From: Diplolepis rosae
Lineage: Eukaryota; Arthropoda; Insecta; Hymenoptera; Diplolepididae
DNA length: 64,000 nucleotides
Reading direction: 5' to 3'
Assembly (NCBI GenBank): GCA_030998225.1
Contig: JAPYXD010000704.1
Coordinates: 6,386,001-6,450,000 of the forward strand
Part shown: one piece after another, positions 54,744 to 64,000 of the stretch
Layout of the letters: each line of letters starts with the position of its first letter
Numbering within the stretch: position 1 is the stretch's first letter
The notes under the pieces: generated by a model
The model's input: the letters and a program-made list of their open reading frames with translations, nothing else
Database searches by the model: none
Told to the model about the DNA's origin: nothing
Translations under genes and position numbers: made by a program

Positions 54744-57700
54744 TAGACTCAGGAGCTGCTATAAACATAATCAAAGAAAAAATATTGGATGATAGAGACG
54801 AAAGGAAATCTACCCACAAAACATTCCTAATGGGTAACGATCGGCATATCTCTAAACATTCTACAAAATTAAACTTTTTTGGACAAGAACACGTTTTCTA
54901 CATAGTACCCAACGATTTTCCCTTACCAGAAGGAGGTATAATTGGAATTAAATTCTTTGAAAAATATCCAAGATACGCGATCACGAACAGTCACCTCGTG
55001 CTAAATAAGGTAAAGCTACCTTTGCACCTAAGCAATGATTTCATACCAGGAAAATCCGAAAAGATATGTACCATTTCTACTGACGCAGAAGATCAAGATA
55101 TTATCATTACAGATGATAAGGAAATCCCCGACGGACTCTACACTATACGAAACGGACAAATAAAAATCCCATTGAAAAATAGTGAGGATTACCCTAAAGA
55201 AGTAAATCTCCAGATTAGCTACAAACTTATATTAAAAATAATCACAAATGAAAGTAATGGACCTCAAATGACCTTTAGACTGAATGAGTTATTGAAAGCT
55301 TCAAGATTAGATCATTTGGAAAAATACCAGAGAGGATTCATTAAAAAAGTAATAGCCAGATACTCGGAAGTTTTCACATTGGAATCAGACCCACTTCCAT
55401 GTACTAACCTTACTGAACATCAAATAATACTCAAAAATGGAAAAATAATTAATCTAAGATCCCACAAATTACCCGAAAAACACCGACAGTTTGCCCTAGA
55501 AGAAACAGAAAGTTTGTTAAAAAAGGGAATTATAAGAGAAAGTCAATCACCATACAACTCACCTTTATGGATAGTACCGAAAAAAGGAAATAAATTAAGA
55601 ATGGTAATTGACTACAGAAAGATTAACGAAGACACGGATCAAGATGCTTACCCATTACCAATGATCGACGATATATTAGACCACTTAGGAAAAGCTAAGT
55701 TCTTTTCTGCCTTTGACCTCTCAGCTGGATTCCACCAAATCCCGATGAAGGAAGAAGACAAAAAGTACACTGCGTTTTCTACAAGCCAAGGGCATTTCGA
55801 ATACAATCGCATGCCTTTCGGTTTAAAGAACGCACCAGCCACTTTCCAAAGAATGATGGATAATGCATTCAGAGGATTAATCGGAACAAAATGCTTTGCG
55901 TACATAGATGACATTGTGATATTCGGAAGCTCAGTTCAGGAACATAATGAGAACTTAGTAGCAGTCATGGAAAGAATCTACCAGTTAGGACTAAGATTAG
56001 AACCGAAAAAATGTGAATACCTTAAACCAGAACTAGAATACCTTGGACACATAATAACCAAAGAAGGAGTCAAACCCAACCCTGAAAAAATAAACTGCAT
56101 AAAAGAATTCAGACCATTGAAAACTGTAAAAGATGTGCAATCATTTTTAGGACTTGCAGGTTACTATAGGAAATTCATCAAGAATTTCTCTACTATAGCG
56201 AGACCCTTAACAAAGCTAACTCAGAAAGAGACAATATTCGATTGGACACCAGACTGCGAAAAAACATTTTACGATTTGAAGAACGCATTGGTAATCGCAC
56301 CAGTTTTAAAATTCCCTGATTTTTCCAAACAATTTATACTAACTACGGACGCATCCAACTGTGGATTAGGAGCAGTATTGAGCCAAGACGGGCACCCTTG
56401 TCTTTTTATATCAAGAACATTGAACAAAGCCGAAGAAAAATACACCACCTCTGAAAAAGAACTTTTAGCAATTGTATGGGCTATGAAACACCTCAGACAA
56501 TATCTTCTCGGAAAGAAATTCAAACAGACCACCGTGCTTTAGTTTGGCTACACAATGTGAAAGACCCTAGCTCAAGACTTTTACGGTGGAGACTTCGTAT
56601 GGAAGAATACGAATACGAAATAGAATATGTAAAAGGAAAAGAAAATAAAGTAGCGGCGTGTCTATCCAGACTTTTTCCCATCACTAAGTACACATTACAA
56701 GAAGCAATGGAAAAAACCGGAAGTAGTACTGAAGAAGAAGAACCAAGCTTGGAAGACCAGTCACCGGAAATAGAAACATTCGACACGCCGCGAATAACAA
56801 AAGACGAAATTTTAAAAGAAAAAATCAAATTAACCGCGAGGCGAATGAGAGAACCATCAGAAAATGAAACCACAGAAACGGAAGAAGAAATCACGGAAAC
56901 ACCAGGAGACAATACTAATTTATATACGGATTTTATAAATTGAAAACTACAACCAGTCAAAGGCAAAATTAAAACAAAGCCTAACACTATCGGCAAACTT
57001 TGGAAAGAAGTAACTAAGGATGAAATGCCTATGTACAACGAAGAAGATTGGCTGTATAAATTAAGTTGGTTTATCGAAGAATTCGTTAACAGAAAACTCT
57101 CAATTGTTAGATTATCCTTTGGAGATCCTCTATTTACATTTCTGGAGCGAGAAGTAATTCAAGAAATAATGGAATTCCTATCAAACTATTATCCAGATAA
57201 GAATTTCCACATTTGTTTCTCTACAACCCGAGAATTAACTAAGGAAGAACGAAAACAAATTATTAAAGAAGCTCGTAGGGATCACACTGGAGAACAAAAT
57301 ACTATCGAAAAAGCCAAGAGAATCGGAATTTGGACCAACATGGACCAAGACATTAAGGACTATGCAAAAAATGCCCTATATGCCAACTACAAAAGACCAC
57401 GCGAATTAAAAATCAATCAGAAAGTATAATACCCGACATACCACTCAATCCAAATGATAAAATAGCACTGGATATTTTTGGACCGTTACCCACTACACCT
57501 AGAGGTAACAAATACATACTTAGTATTCAGGATAGATTGACCAGATACACCACTTTAATACCGTTAGAAAGTGAAACCTCAACAGCAATAGTAGAAGCTC
57601 TGATAGAACAATATATTTGCATTTATGGATCTCCTAAAATTATTCTCATTGTTCAAGGGTCTAACTTTCCATGTGAGTTAATGGACCAATTTGAGAAAGC

Positions 57701-58310
57701 TTTGAAAATCAAACATATTAAAACTACAGCATTCTATCCACAATCCAACGGAAACATTGAAAGATTGCACTCAACCCTGAATAATCTGATCAAAACTAGC
57801 ATGGCAGAAAATCAGAATAACTGGGACGAAAATCTAAAATATGTAACATTCGCAATAAATTCAACAGTAAATCAAACCACGGGATTCACACCCTTTGAAC
57901 TCACGTTTGGAAGATTACCAAATATACCATCTCAAATTGAAAACTCACCCAATTTAACCCATCAAGATCTGATTAGAAAATGGAGGAAAAAACACGAGGA
58001 AAACATCAGAAAGGCTAAAGAAAGAATCCAAGTGGAATTAGAAAAAACTAAGAAAAGATTGGATGAAGGAATAACAAGAACGCATCCTTTATACAAGCCA
58101 GGGAACCTAGTTAAAATCTTAAATAACACCAAGCAAAACAAATTAGAACAATCCTGGAAAGGTCCTTACGAAGTTATAGATTACCTAGATAATAATAATC
58201 TACGCATTAGGAATAAAGATAAAATACTGAGAGTACACATAGCTCAATGTATGCCTTATTTTTTAGATGAGGACCCTAGTACTTCTAATAGCGGCAATGG
58301 CCAACTGTAA
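54735..58310 (+). pseudogene. pol: Pol of gypsy family 2: protease, RT, RNase H, integrase
   Basis: Protease LLVDSGAAINII keeps the DSG motif. RT shows SPYNSPLWIVPKK, RMVIDYRKIN, FSAFDLSAGFHQI, MPFGLKNAPATFQR and catalytic FAYIDDIVIF. RNase H has TTDASNCGLGAVLSQ; the frame breaks at about 56520 before TDHRALVWLH. A TGA interrupts at 56941-56943. The integrase zinc finger is decayed (the C-x-x-C pair reads A-L-Y-A near 57385). Another frameshift falls near 57426. The core has LDIFGPLP (first Asp), ILIVQGSNF where the second Asp is Val, and SNGNIERLHSTL (Glu). A GPYEV-type end domain follows near 58160. At least four lesions make it non-functional. Confidence 0.93.
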
Positions 58311-58319
58311 AGCCAACTA

Positions 58320-58735
58320 CACCTTACAACCGTCAAAATTCCCATTATAGAACAGGAAGAGGGTACCATCAAACATATTATACCTATCCCTTATCCTATC
58401 CAAAACAATGAATTACGACAAGCCAAATTAAGCCTAGACGATGCAGAAAATATGTTAAAATCAATAGCCACTAACAGAAGACTAAGGACATGGAGAGAAA
58501 CAACTGTGGATTGGTTAAGCTATTTAGGTTACGCAGCGCTAGGATTAGGATCAGCCCATGTTCTGTACAGATTAGGAATACTCGAATTCATAGAAAAGTA
58601 TATGCCCAAAAAACTCTGTATATTCTGTGTAAAAACAAAGGTAACAACGCCGACGAACGTTGTCACGTACAGTTCTAGCTTGCAACCCTTGGTAACCACC
58701 GAAATACCAAAAGTAAGGAGGGTAAGAATTTAGTA
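58320..58735 (+). pseudogene. Short env-like or accessory remnant with one membrane segment
   Basis: One frame from about 58325 to 58735 encodes roughly 135 residues. They comprise a polar part (IEQEEGTIKHIIP; LSLDDAENMLKSIA), then WLSYLGYAALGLGSAHVLY as a likely membrane span, then a cytoplasmic tail with KLCIFCVKTK. Its position between integrase and the 3' LTR, and the single anchor, fit the C-terminal end of an envelope-type protein whose outer part was deleted. The similarity is structural only; a different accessory protein is possible. Confidence 0.4.
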
Positions 58736-58804
58736 AATTAAGAGACTAATTCATGTCTAAAATAGACGGGTAAAATCTAGAAATTAAAGAGTTAATTTAT
58801 GTCT

Positions 58805-58815
58805 AAAAAGGGGGG
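58805..58815 (+). promoter_or_regulatory. Polypurine tract
   Basis: AAAAAGGGGGG directly abuts the 3' LTR, the expected plus-strand primer for a gypsy element. Confidence 0.85.
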
Positions 58816-59038
58816 TGTTACCAGGCCAGATGATGACCTCCTTCCCCCAGGTTTAGTTACCCATATATGTAGAGGTTGATGACCTCCCCCTCCTAGGTTT
58901 AGCTGTCTATATATGTAGAGGTTCAGGCAGGCCTCGTCAGTTCTTCTCTAACATCTCTCACGAATAAAAACATACAAAGTGACATCAGTTTGATGTCACT
59001 ACCTTTAAAAATTAGAAAGTTTAGTTTTCACTATAACA
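58816..59038 (+). repeat. 3' LTR of gypsy family 2
   Basis: 223 bp, matches 52402-52624 except for about three changes (CCCCCT for CCCGCT, ATACAA for ATATAA, one in the TTTAAAA run). Confidence 0.95.
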
Positions 59039-59325
59039 AGGTACATTCCAAAATTTTTACGTCGCACTCTTGGCTTCCTAATATTTAAAAAAAATCCATT
59101 TCCTTAAAGCATCCGCGTTAATTAATCGCGATGATAAAAGATTATATCGCGCAACACAAAAATTACTCGCGCATATTGCACTGTTAAGCACTGGACGGTG
59201 TACACTCATTGATGCGCATATTCTCTCCGTCTTCTAGCCTATAAATGCAATCCTTTAATAGTTAAAAGATTTCTTTTCAGAGTTAAAAGAAATCGTTTAT
59301 CGGTAAAACTACTTTCATTTTACAT

Positions 59326-59889
59326 TTATATTCCTCTGGCGCGTAAACTCGTTTTACGCCACAGTTGAGAGTAGCGTAATGCTGTGTATTACGATACAGA
59401 GAAATGTAATGTAAAAATGGAACTGCGCATGCGCATATTACGATACAGCGGAGCGTAATCTTCTTCTTATTCTTCTTCTTCGTAAAGCATTGGCATTGTA
59501 CTGACAAAGTCTTGTACATTTGAATTGCGCATGCGTCTATTACAATACGCTACTACTACAAAAGTTCGAGAAAATCAAAATAGCCGGAAGTATTCGCGAA
59601 ATGTCAAGTGAGATGGGCGATAATCACGGCAATTTCGACCTTTCAGATTGGATTCGAGTGTACGCATGAAAACTCGTAAAATGCGCCGAAGTCACATAAA
59701 ATATAATATGCGCCAATGTACACAATTCTGGTAATTACAAGACTCGCTTAAAATACTCGCAGGACTGATCGCGCCTTGGCTTCATCTCGGCTTTGCCTTA
59801 GCTACGCCTCGACTACGCCTTGGCTTTGATCTCCTGCGAGCATTGTCGCTCGTCGCGTAATAACCCTCATTATGCGCCTAGGCACATAA
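59326..59889 (-). mobile_element. Longer inverted relative of the TTATGTGCC MITE
   Basis: The right end TTATGCGCCTAGGCACATAA matches the left end of 35188-35527 in reverse. The GAAGCC-type repeat region, TTCTTCTTCTT tract, AATGCTGTGTATTACGATAC and GAGAGTAGCGTAAT words recur in opposite order. About 200 bp of extra sequence (59520-59740) is present. The left end is TTTATATTCCTCTGGCGC. Confidence 0.75.
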
Positions 59890-59927
59890 TATAATATTAT
59901 ATCGTTTGTTACCACAATGTTTTATCC

Positions 59928-60115
59928 GTCACGCGTGCAATTTTTTAAGTTTCTTCCTTTTGTATTTTATAGAAAAAAATGTCCGTACAGTTTTTATTTT
60001 GTGAATTTAGTTATTCATGGAAATAAATTTTCACTAATGAGGAATATAATCTCAGTCGAACTGTTTGAAAATATGAAACTTTGAGTTACATTTTTTCTGG
60101 ACCCTAAAACCAACT
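59928..60115 (-). repeat. Inverted relative of the repeat at 42766-43260
   Basis: Shares ACAATGTTTTATCCGTCAC, GTTTCTTCCTTTTGTATTTT, TACAGTTTTTATTTTGTGAA, GAAAATATGAAACTTTGAGT and TTTTTTCTGGACCCTA with the complement of 42770-43040. The tandem second unit is absent. Confidence 0.75.
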
Positions 60116-60144
60116 AAGAACATAAACAATATTTAATAATATTA

Positions 60145-60612
60145 TTAAGGGTCGATATAAGTCCTGTTCATTATTTTATCTAATAACTGATCTTTGAATT
60201 TAAAGTTTGAGAGATGTTTCTTGAAGCATCTATATACTTTCCAGGGCATAATAATTATTACAATAATGACGATGAACTTTTTATCTTCATAATTATCTTC
60301 CAGTTCCACGTTTCCAATTCGTTGTTGAACTTTACAATGTGCTTCTTTCTGTCTATCTTTTGTGTTGACACATAAGATTTGATAATATTTTTTTATATGT
60401 GCAACAAATTGTATTTCTCTTTAATTAATGTATACAGTGAAAGCAATTAATCTCTTAAAATTTCCTCGTGGCATTCTCTCATTGGTTACAAATAGTAGAA
60501 AGTTAATACTAATATTGACACTGATGGAGAATACTTTATACTGTGGCGTAATTCGTTATGCTCGATACCTTTCTGAAATCTCAAATGGACCTCGAGGAAT
60601 CAATGCTTCCAT
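60145..60612 (-). pseudogene. Unidentified coding relic, 156 codons with two stops
   Basis: The minus strand from a Met at 60612 reads ALIPRGPFEISERYRA, a stop, then RITPQYKVFSISVNISINFL, RMPRGNFKRLIAFTVYIN, a second stop, then EIQFVAHIKKYYQILCVNTK, and a hydrophobic FIVIIVIIIMPWKVY before a tail ending RTYIDP. The frame holds for 468 bases with only two stops, no frameshift. That suggests a decayed single-exon or retroposed gene. A membrane span in the last third is likely. I cannot name the family. Low-complexity hydrophobic runs in A+T-rich DNA are the main alternative. Confidence 0.35.
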
Positions 60613-62102
60613 AAAATTGTAATAAAATTTATTTCATGCTTCGAAAAGTATAGAAATTAGTCTCAAGACTTTAAGATTTAACAGTGTACTTTAGAGAAAA
60701 TAATTTTCTCATAAATTTTGCAGTACGGAGAATCGAACGATTGTTGAACAAATATCGATCTCATTCATTCGATTGAAACTCGATTAGATTTGATAAAAAT
60801 TGTATAAAATTTAATCGTGTTTTCGTGCTTTTGCATCAAAGATAATAACAGGATCAGTATGTATGTTCTGCCCCTTCTGAAACTTCAGTCAATATTTTGC
60901 CAGAAGTTGACATTGATGTAAGATTAAACTCCACATAAGATTTGCTCTGAATAAAGTTCTTTGTGGAAGTTATAAGATTGAGTGCTCAATGATGCGGCAT
61001 TAAAAAGAATGATACAATTTTTTCCGAAAAAACGAATTAAAAAAAATTGTACAATATTTTCAAAGAATTTTTTTTTAGTGGAAAGCTATGGATTCTACCA
61101 CCATTGTTTCCTAAGAAACTCTTCGACTTCTCTAGTATAAAATATATTAATCCTAGAACGATTAGAATGTCAAGACATACTTAAGTAAACTAAAGTTGTT
61201 CAGTGTACCACGTATGGTTTGCTGGGTACTGCATAACTGCCGTGCAAAATCATTTTGAAATAACTTCTTCCATCAGGGAGGACCTGATTGAGAAGCATAC
61301 AACCAAATCGTTTATAATTTTTTTAGAATTAAGGAAAACTTATCTCTTATCTGTGATAGAACTTATGCTCGTTATTAAAAATTGTCACTTGGAAAAAGCT
61401 CGGTTCTCCCATACCCGAAAGGTATGGTCGTACGAGCGTTATGAGCATTAAAAGCATCATACGTCTCATGTAACATTGTGGACCGGGTCCATACAATTTA
61501 AGCTAAGAACCCTTGCTATTCAAGCAAAAGCCCGATGCTTCTGGGTTAGAGATGATAGTGTGCGTTTATTATTATTTATTTATTTTGAACTTTAAATTCA
61601 TTGGTTCTTCACACACCAAACGCATGGATTTTTTCTCGGTGTAGTAAGACATTGAAAAACTCATATGATTCCATTTCATTTTGAGAATTGAATCCTTTCA
61701 AATGCGTTTCAGTCTCATTCAAAGAATTGCAGGGGATGTCATTGTAAATTCAAAAATATAATTCAATCGCACTGAAACATTTTAATTATATTCAATCCAC
61801 CTCTTCTTACCTGGAACACTTTTAGCGACTAATCTCTGACCAATGCTCCAAAAGCTGATTTGCGGTAAACAGAACCAGCAGATAGACAGTAAGATAGGTT
61901 AGTGTATTTCAATTTTAAGGATAAAAAAGAATATAGATAGAGAATAGCTTCAATCATATTTATCGGTGAATATTTTTCATATTTCCAACAGTGGCTCAAA
62001 AAGTAAGGATAATTACTTTCTTTGCGAAAATAACTGAAAGAAGTTTATATTTTGGAACATTGTGAGATATGAAAGAAAAACAAATCTGCCGGCTTTGCAG
62101 AC
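60613..62102. other. Spacer; weak exon-like and LINE-like bits
   Basis: At 60851-60919 a plus-strand stretch with an acceptor (aataacag) and donor (GTAAGA) would encode DQYVCSAPSETSVNILPEVD; this is only a possibility. At 61203-61330 a frame with REDLIEKHTTKSFIIFLELR resembles the LINE reverse transcriptase motif F-x-D-L-x-K-A-Y but lacks the Asp. Near 61630 there is a TTTTTTCTCGGTGTA terminus like the MITE family at 1838. None is firm. Confidence 0.3.
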
Positions 62103-62485
62103 ACATTCGCATCGCACGCTTTATGCGCAGCTCGCTTCGCTTGCAAGTTTGAGCGCGCCCAGGGCACGCGATTCGATCGTCTCGCATCGCGCTCGATCTT
62201 ATATACTTCGAATACATACTAGTTTATCACTTGTAATTTGATACTAAAGCTCAAGTCAATTTTTTATTATTGTAAATGTGAACCACATTTTTTCAAAGTT
62301 ACTAAATTTGTTTTTGATTTCAAATGAAAAAGGAAATTCAATTTACCTAAGGCTCTATCAGCCTTGAGGAACACATACTCATCATGACACTCGCGCTTCG
62401 CGCTCGGTTTTCTGTATACATTTCTGTAACTTTCTAATAATTTACATGATTTAAAAAATTGTATCTTCCAAATTTTAAAAAATAT
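62103..62485 (-). repeat. Inverted partial copy of the ACATTCTCATC family
   Basis: Begins ACATTCGCATC and includes GCTCGCTTCGCTTGCAAGTT, TGAGCGCGCCCAGGGC, the AGGCTCTATCAGCCTT block and ACACTCGCGCTTCGCGCTCG, matching 44750-45137 read backwards. The left half of the family is absent here. Confidence 0.85.
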
Positions 62486-62690
62486 TTATTGTTATTTGTG
62501 ATTATTAAAAATTATTTAAATCCAATATTATCCCCATATTAACGAATAGAACAATGATATGTGAACACTTTTTATTTCTTAAAATTCTTATAAACTAGAA
62601 CATTAATAAAAATTTTAATAGTCATTGTAAATATCAACTAAGAATGAAAGGAAAGGAAATAAAGGAAACACGTTCTTGGATCAAAGAACA

Positions 62691-62698
62691 TATATAAG
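62691..62698 (+). promoter_or_regulatory. TATA box candidate of gene E
   Basis: TATATAAG followed by a less A+T-rich stretch (62720-62800) that would be the start of a 5' UTR. It lies about 440 bases before the proposed start codon. This is the clearest promoter-like arrangement in the window. Confidence 0.45.
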
Positions 62699-63135
62699 AC
62701 AGCTCCACTTAAGCGCCACCTTTGTGCGTGGTCTATTCGGTCCTACCTCAACGAACGAAGGAGGCGAGCAACAAACCGGCCGAGAACCGTGATCGTCGAT
62801 TAAAATTCAACTTAGATACGATTGAACATTTTTAATCGTATCTCGGGTACCCATGAATATTTTTGAAGTTATCTTGGCTTAAATTAAAGATAAGATTTAA
62901 GACTCTATGTCGTATAATTTTCAGATTTTGGAAAAATTTTTCCTAGGTCATGCAAAATGTTGAAGTTGAGGTAGAGAATTTGAGAAAATCTTAAATGTCA
63001 ACCTAAAATTTAGTGTGTTTGTGAGGTGTTGAAAAAAAACTTTTGCATATCGAAGAATGGACTGAAAAAGGGAAGGAAACAGAAACTGAGTAAAGAGGAT
63101 TCGTAAAAGGAGAAAAATTAGCCAAAAGTATCAGT

Positions 63136-63522
63136 ATGAGTCCGGTAAGTATATTCATCGCAATTCATCTATATTTTATAGGTTATGGCATTAGTTTTTC
63201 AATAAAATTTGCAATTTACATTGTTTTGTTTCTTGGCCAAAATGTTGTACAAGCATGTTATGTACAATGTTTTTTCTAACCTACAAAGTTCTTTGATTAC
63301 TTTCTTACTAAATCTATAAATTCCTCGTGATCTCGCATAAGTTTTCGTTACCTGGTTTTCAAAAACCTTTTTGTATTCTCATTTTTGGTATTATGTTCTT
63401 ATATAACGGTGTTTGTGACAGATGGATCAACTGATGCCGGCGAATTTTTTGGAATCGACGTTCAAGGCCCATCAACATCATATTTTATTGCTCGAAACCT
63501 TCACTCAGATTCGTGTACATAT
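63136..63522 (+). CDS. Gene E, first two coding exons (partial, proposed)
   Basis: Exon 1 would be ATG AGT CCG (63136-63144) followed directly by a consensus donor, GTAAGTATAT. Exon 2 runs 63422-63522 after an acceptor (gtttgtgacag) in matching phase 0 and ends at a GTGAGA donor in phase 2. The product begins MSP then MDQLMPANFLESTFKAHQHH and LLLETFTQIRVH. This is an amphipathic, Leu-rich segment without a signal peptide. I do not recognise it. Later exons should lie beyond the window or in 63523-64000, where none is evident. A tiny first exon with a long 5' UTR is common in insect genes, but transcripts are needed to confirm it. Confidence 0.45.
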
Positions 63523-64000
63523 GTGAGATTTCAGTTCCTAAGAAAGAACTGTCTATTGCCTCACCAATAACTAGCGAGTGCCTCAACAATACTTCAAAAG
63601 TTTAGACCAGGCCGTGTTCGCGAGCATAGGCGATAGCGGCCACTATACTTTGATCCTGTTTTGAGCTTACGCCAGATGGCGCCGAAGTATAATTTCCTAA
63701 ACCTCACCCCGCTGACCGCCGCACCGTAGTCACATCGTACATTTCTAATGATCACTAAGACACTGAGATGTGCTAAAATGCTAACGGATGGGAATAAACT
63801 TCGAGGTTTAATAAAACTATGTAAGTCATTATTATTAAGTAAGTATTCGAATCGCATTGATAAACTTGCTTTTTGTGATTGCAGTTTTCTGATAAGTGTA
63901 TCCTTACATACATGGAGTATTATTATTTCAATGTATATATTTGTAATTTTGGGACGTTGAGTGATCATCTCTATTTATGTTTAGCCTGACAGTACTCTGC
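63523..64000. other. Probable intron or spacer after gene E exon 2
   Basis: The minus-strand open frame at 63594-63968 has no recognisable motif and opposes the proposed gene. It is left unassigned. Confidence 0.3.

Larger units (their letters stand above)
52402..59038 (+). mobile_element. Ty3/gypsy family 2 retrotransposon, nearly full length, defective
   Basis: TSD AGGT (52398-52401 and 59039-59042). It has 223-bp LTRs at both ends, a primer site, gag, pol with integrase, a short membrane-anchor-like frame, and a polypurine tract. The LTRs differ at about three sites (98-99% alike), so insertion is recent. Several frameshifts, a stop and active-site losses disable it. Confidence 0.95.

Noticed and set aside
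63594..63968. Minus-strand open frame of 124 codons
   Set aside because: No recognisable domain, and it opposes the better supported gene E exons; left unassigned.

Overview
This is an A+T-rich stretch of an arthropod nuclear genome, almost certainly an insect. The evidence is several Tc1/mariner families (DD34D and DD41D), R1-type and other LINE remnants, three Ty3/gypsy families, a piggyBac-type MITE, and host genes with short introns and GTAAGT donors. A hymenopteran is plausible, but nothing here proves the order. Nothing bacterial or viral-episomal is seen. About three quarters of the recognisable content is mobile DNA, much of it nested.

Host genes. The main host signal is a dispersed cluster of chymotrypsin-fold serine protease homologs. 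Two can be assembled completely on the minus strand by splice-site and phase matching: gene B (21550 to 16596, 5 exons, 231 aa) and gene A (41889 to 36137, 5 exons, 289 aa). Two more are single last exons: gene D (2836-3138, plus) and gene C (45802-45921, minus). In all four the last protease exon begins at the same codon, just before the GDSGGP position, and the catalytic Ser is replaced (Ile, Ile, Leu, Lys). These look like secreted non-catalytic homologs. A separate gene start, with a TATA box and two small exons, is proposed at 62691-63522.

Layout. 0.2-3 kb: DD41D and DD34D transposon remnants, a MITE with a second transposon inside it, and the gene D exon. 3.3-10.1 kb: a LINE end, then a decayed gypsy copy whose LTR is split by 2.6 kb of DNA that itself carries a piggyBac-type MITE; R1-type LINE remnants follow. 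11.2-13.3 kb: a decayed transposon-derived coding region and a TIR element built of ATTACTGCG repeats. 16.6-21.6 kb: gene B, whose introns hold two mariners and a palindrome carrying two tRNA-Ala-like sequences. 22.0-31.9 kb: a DD41D transposon with long TIRs, interrupted by a 7.9-kb gypsy element (TSD GTTA). 31.9-36 kb: gypsy, Crypton-like and mariner fragments. 36.1-41.9 kb: gene A, again with transposons in its introns. 42.7-51.2 kb: two full copies of a non-autonomous family with ACATTCTCATC ends, one of them split by a 3.3-kb long-TIR element. 52.4-59.0 kb: a second nearly whole gypsy element (TSD AGGT). 59-64 kb: repeats, an unidentified pseudogene and the gene E start.

No mobile element here appears autonomous. 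The two youngest gypsy insertions have LTRs about 99% alike but carry stops, frameshifts or deletions. Coordinates of exons and repeat ends were read by eye; protein family calls rest on recognised motifs, not on searches.
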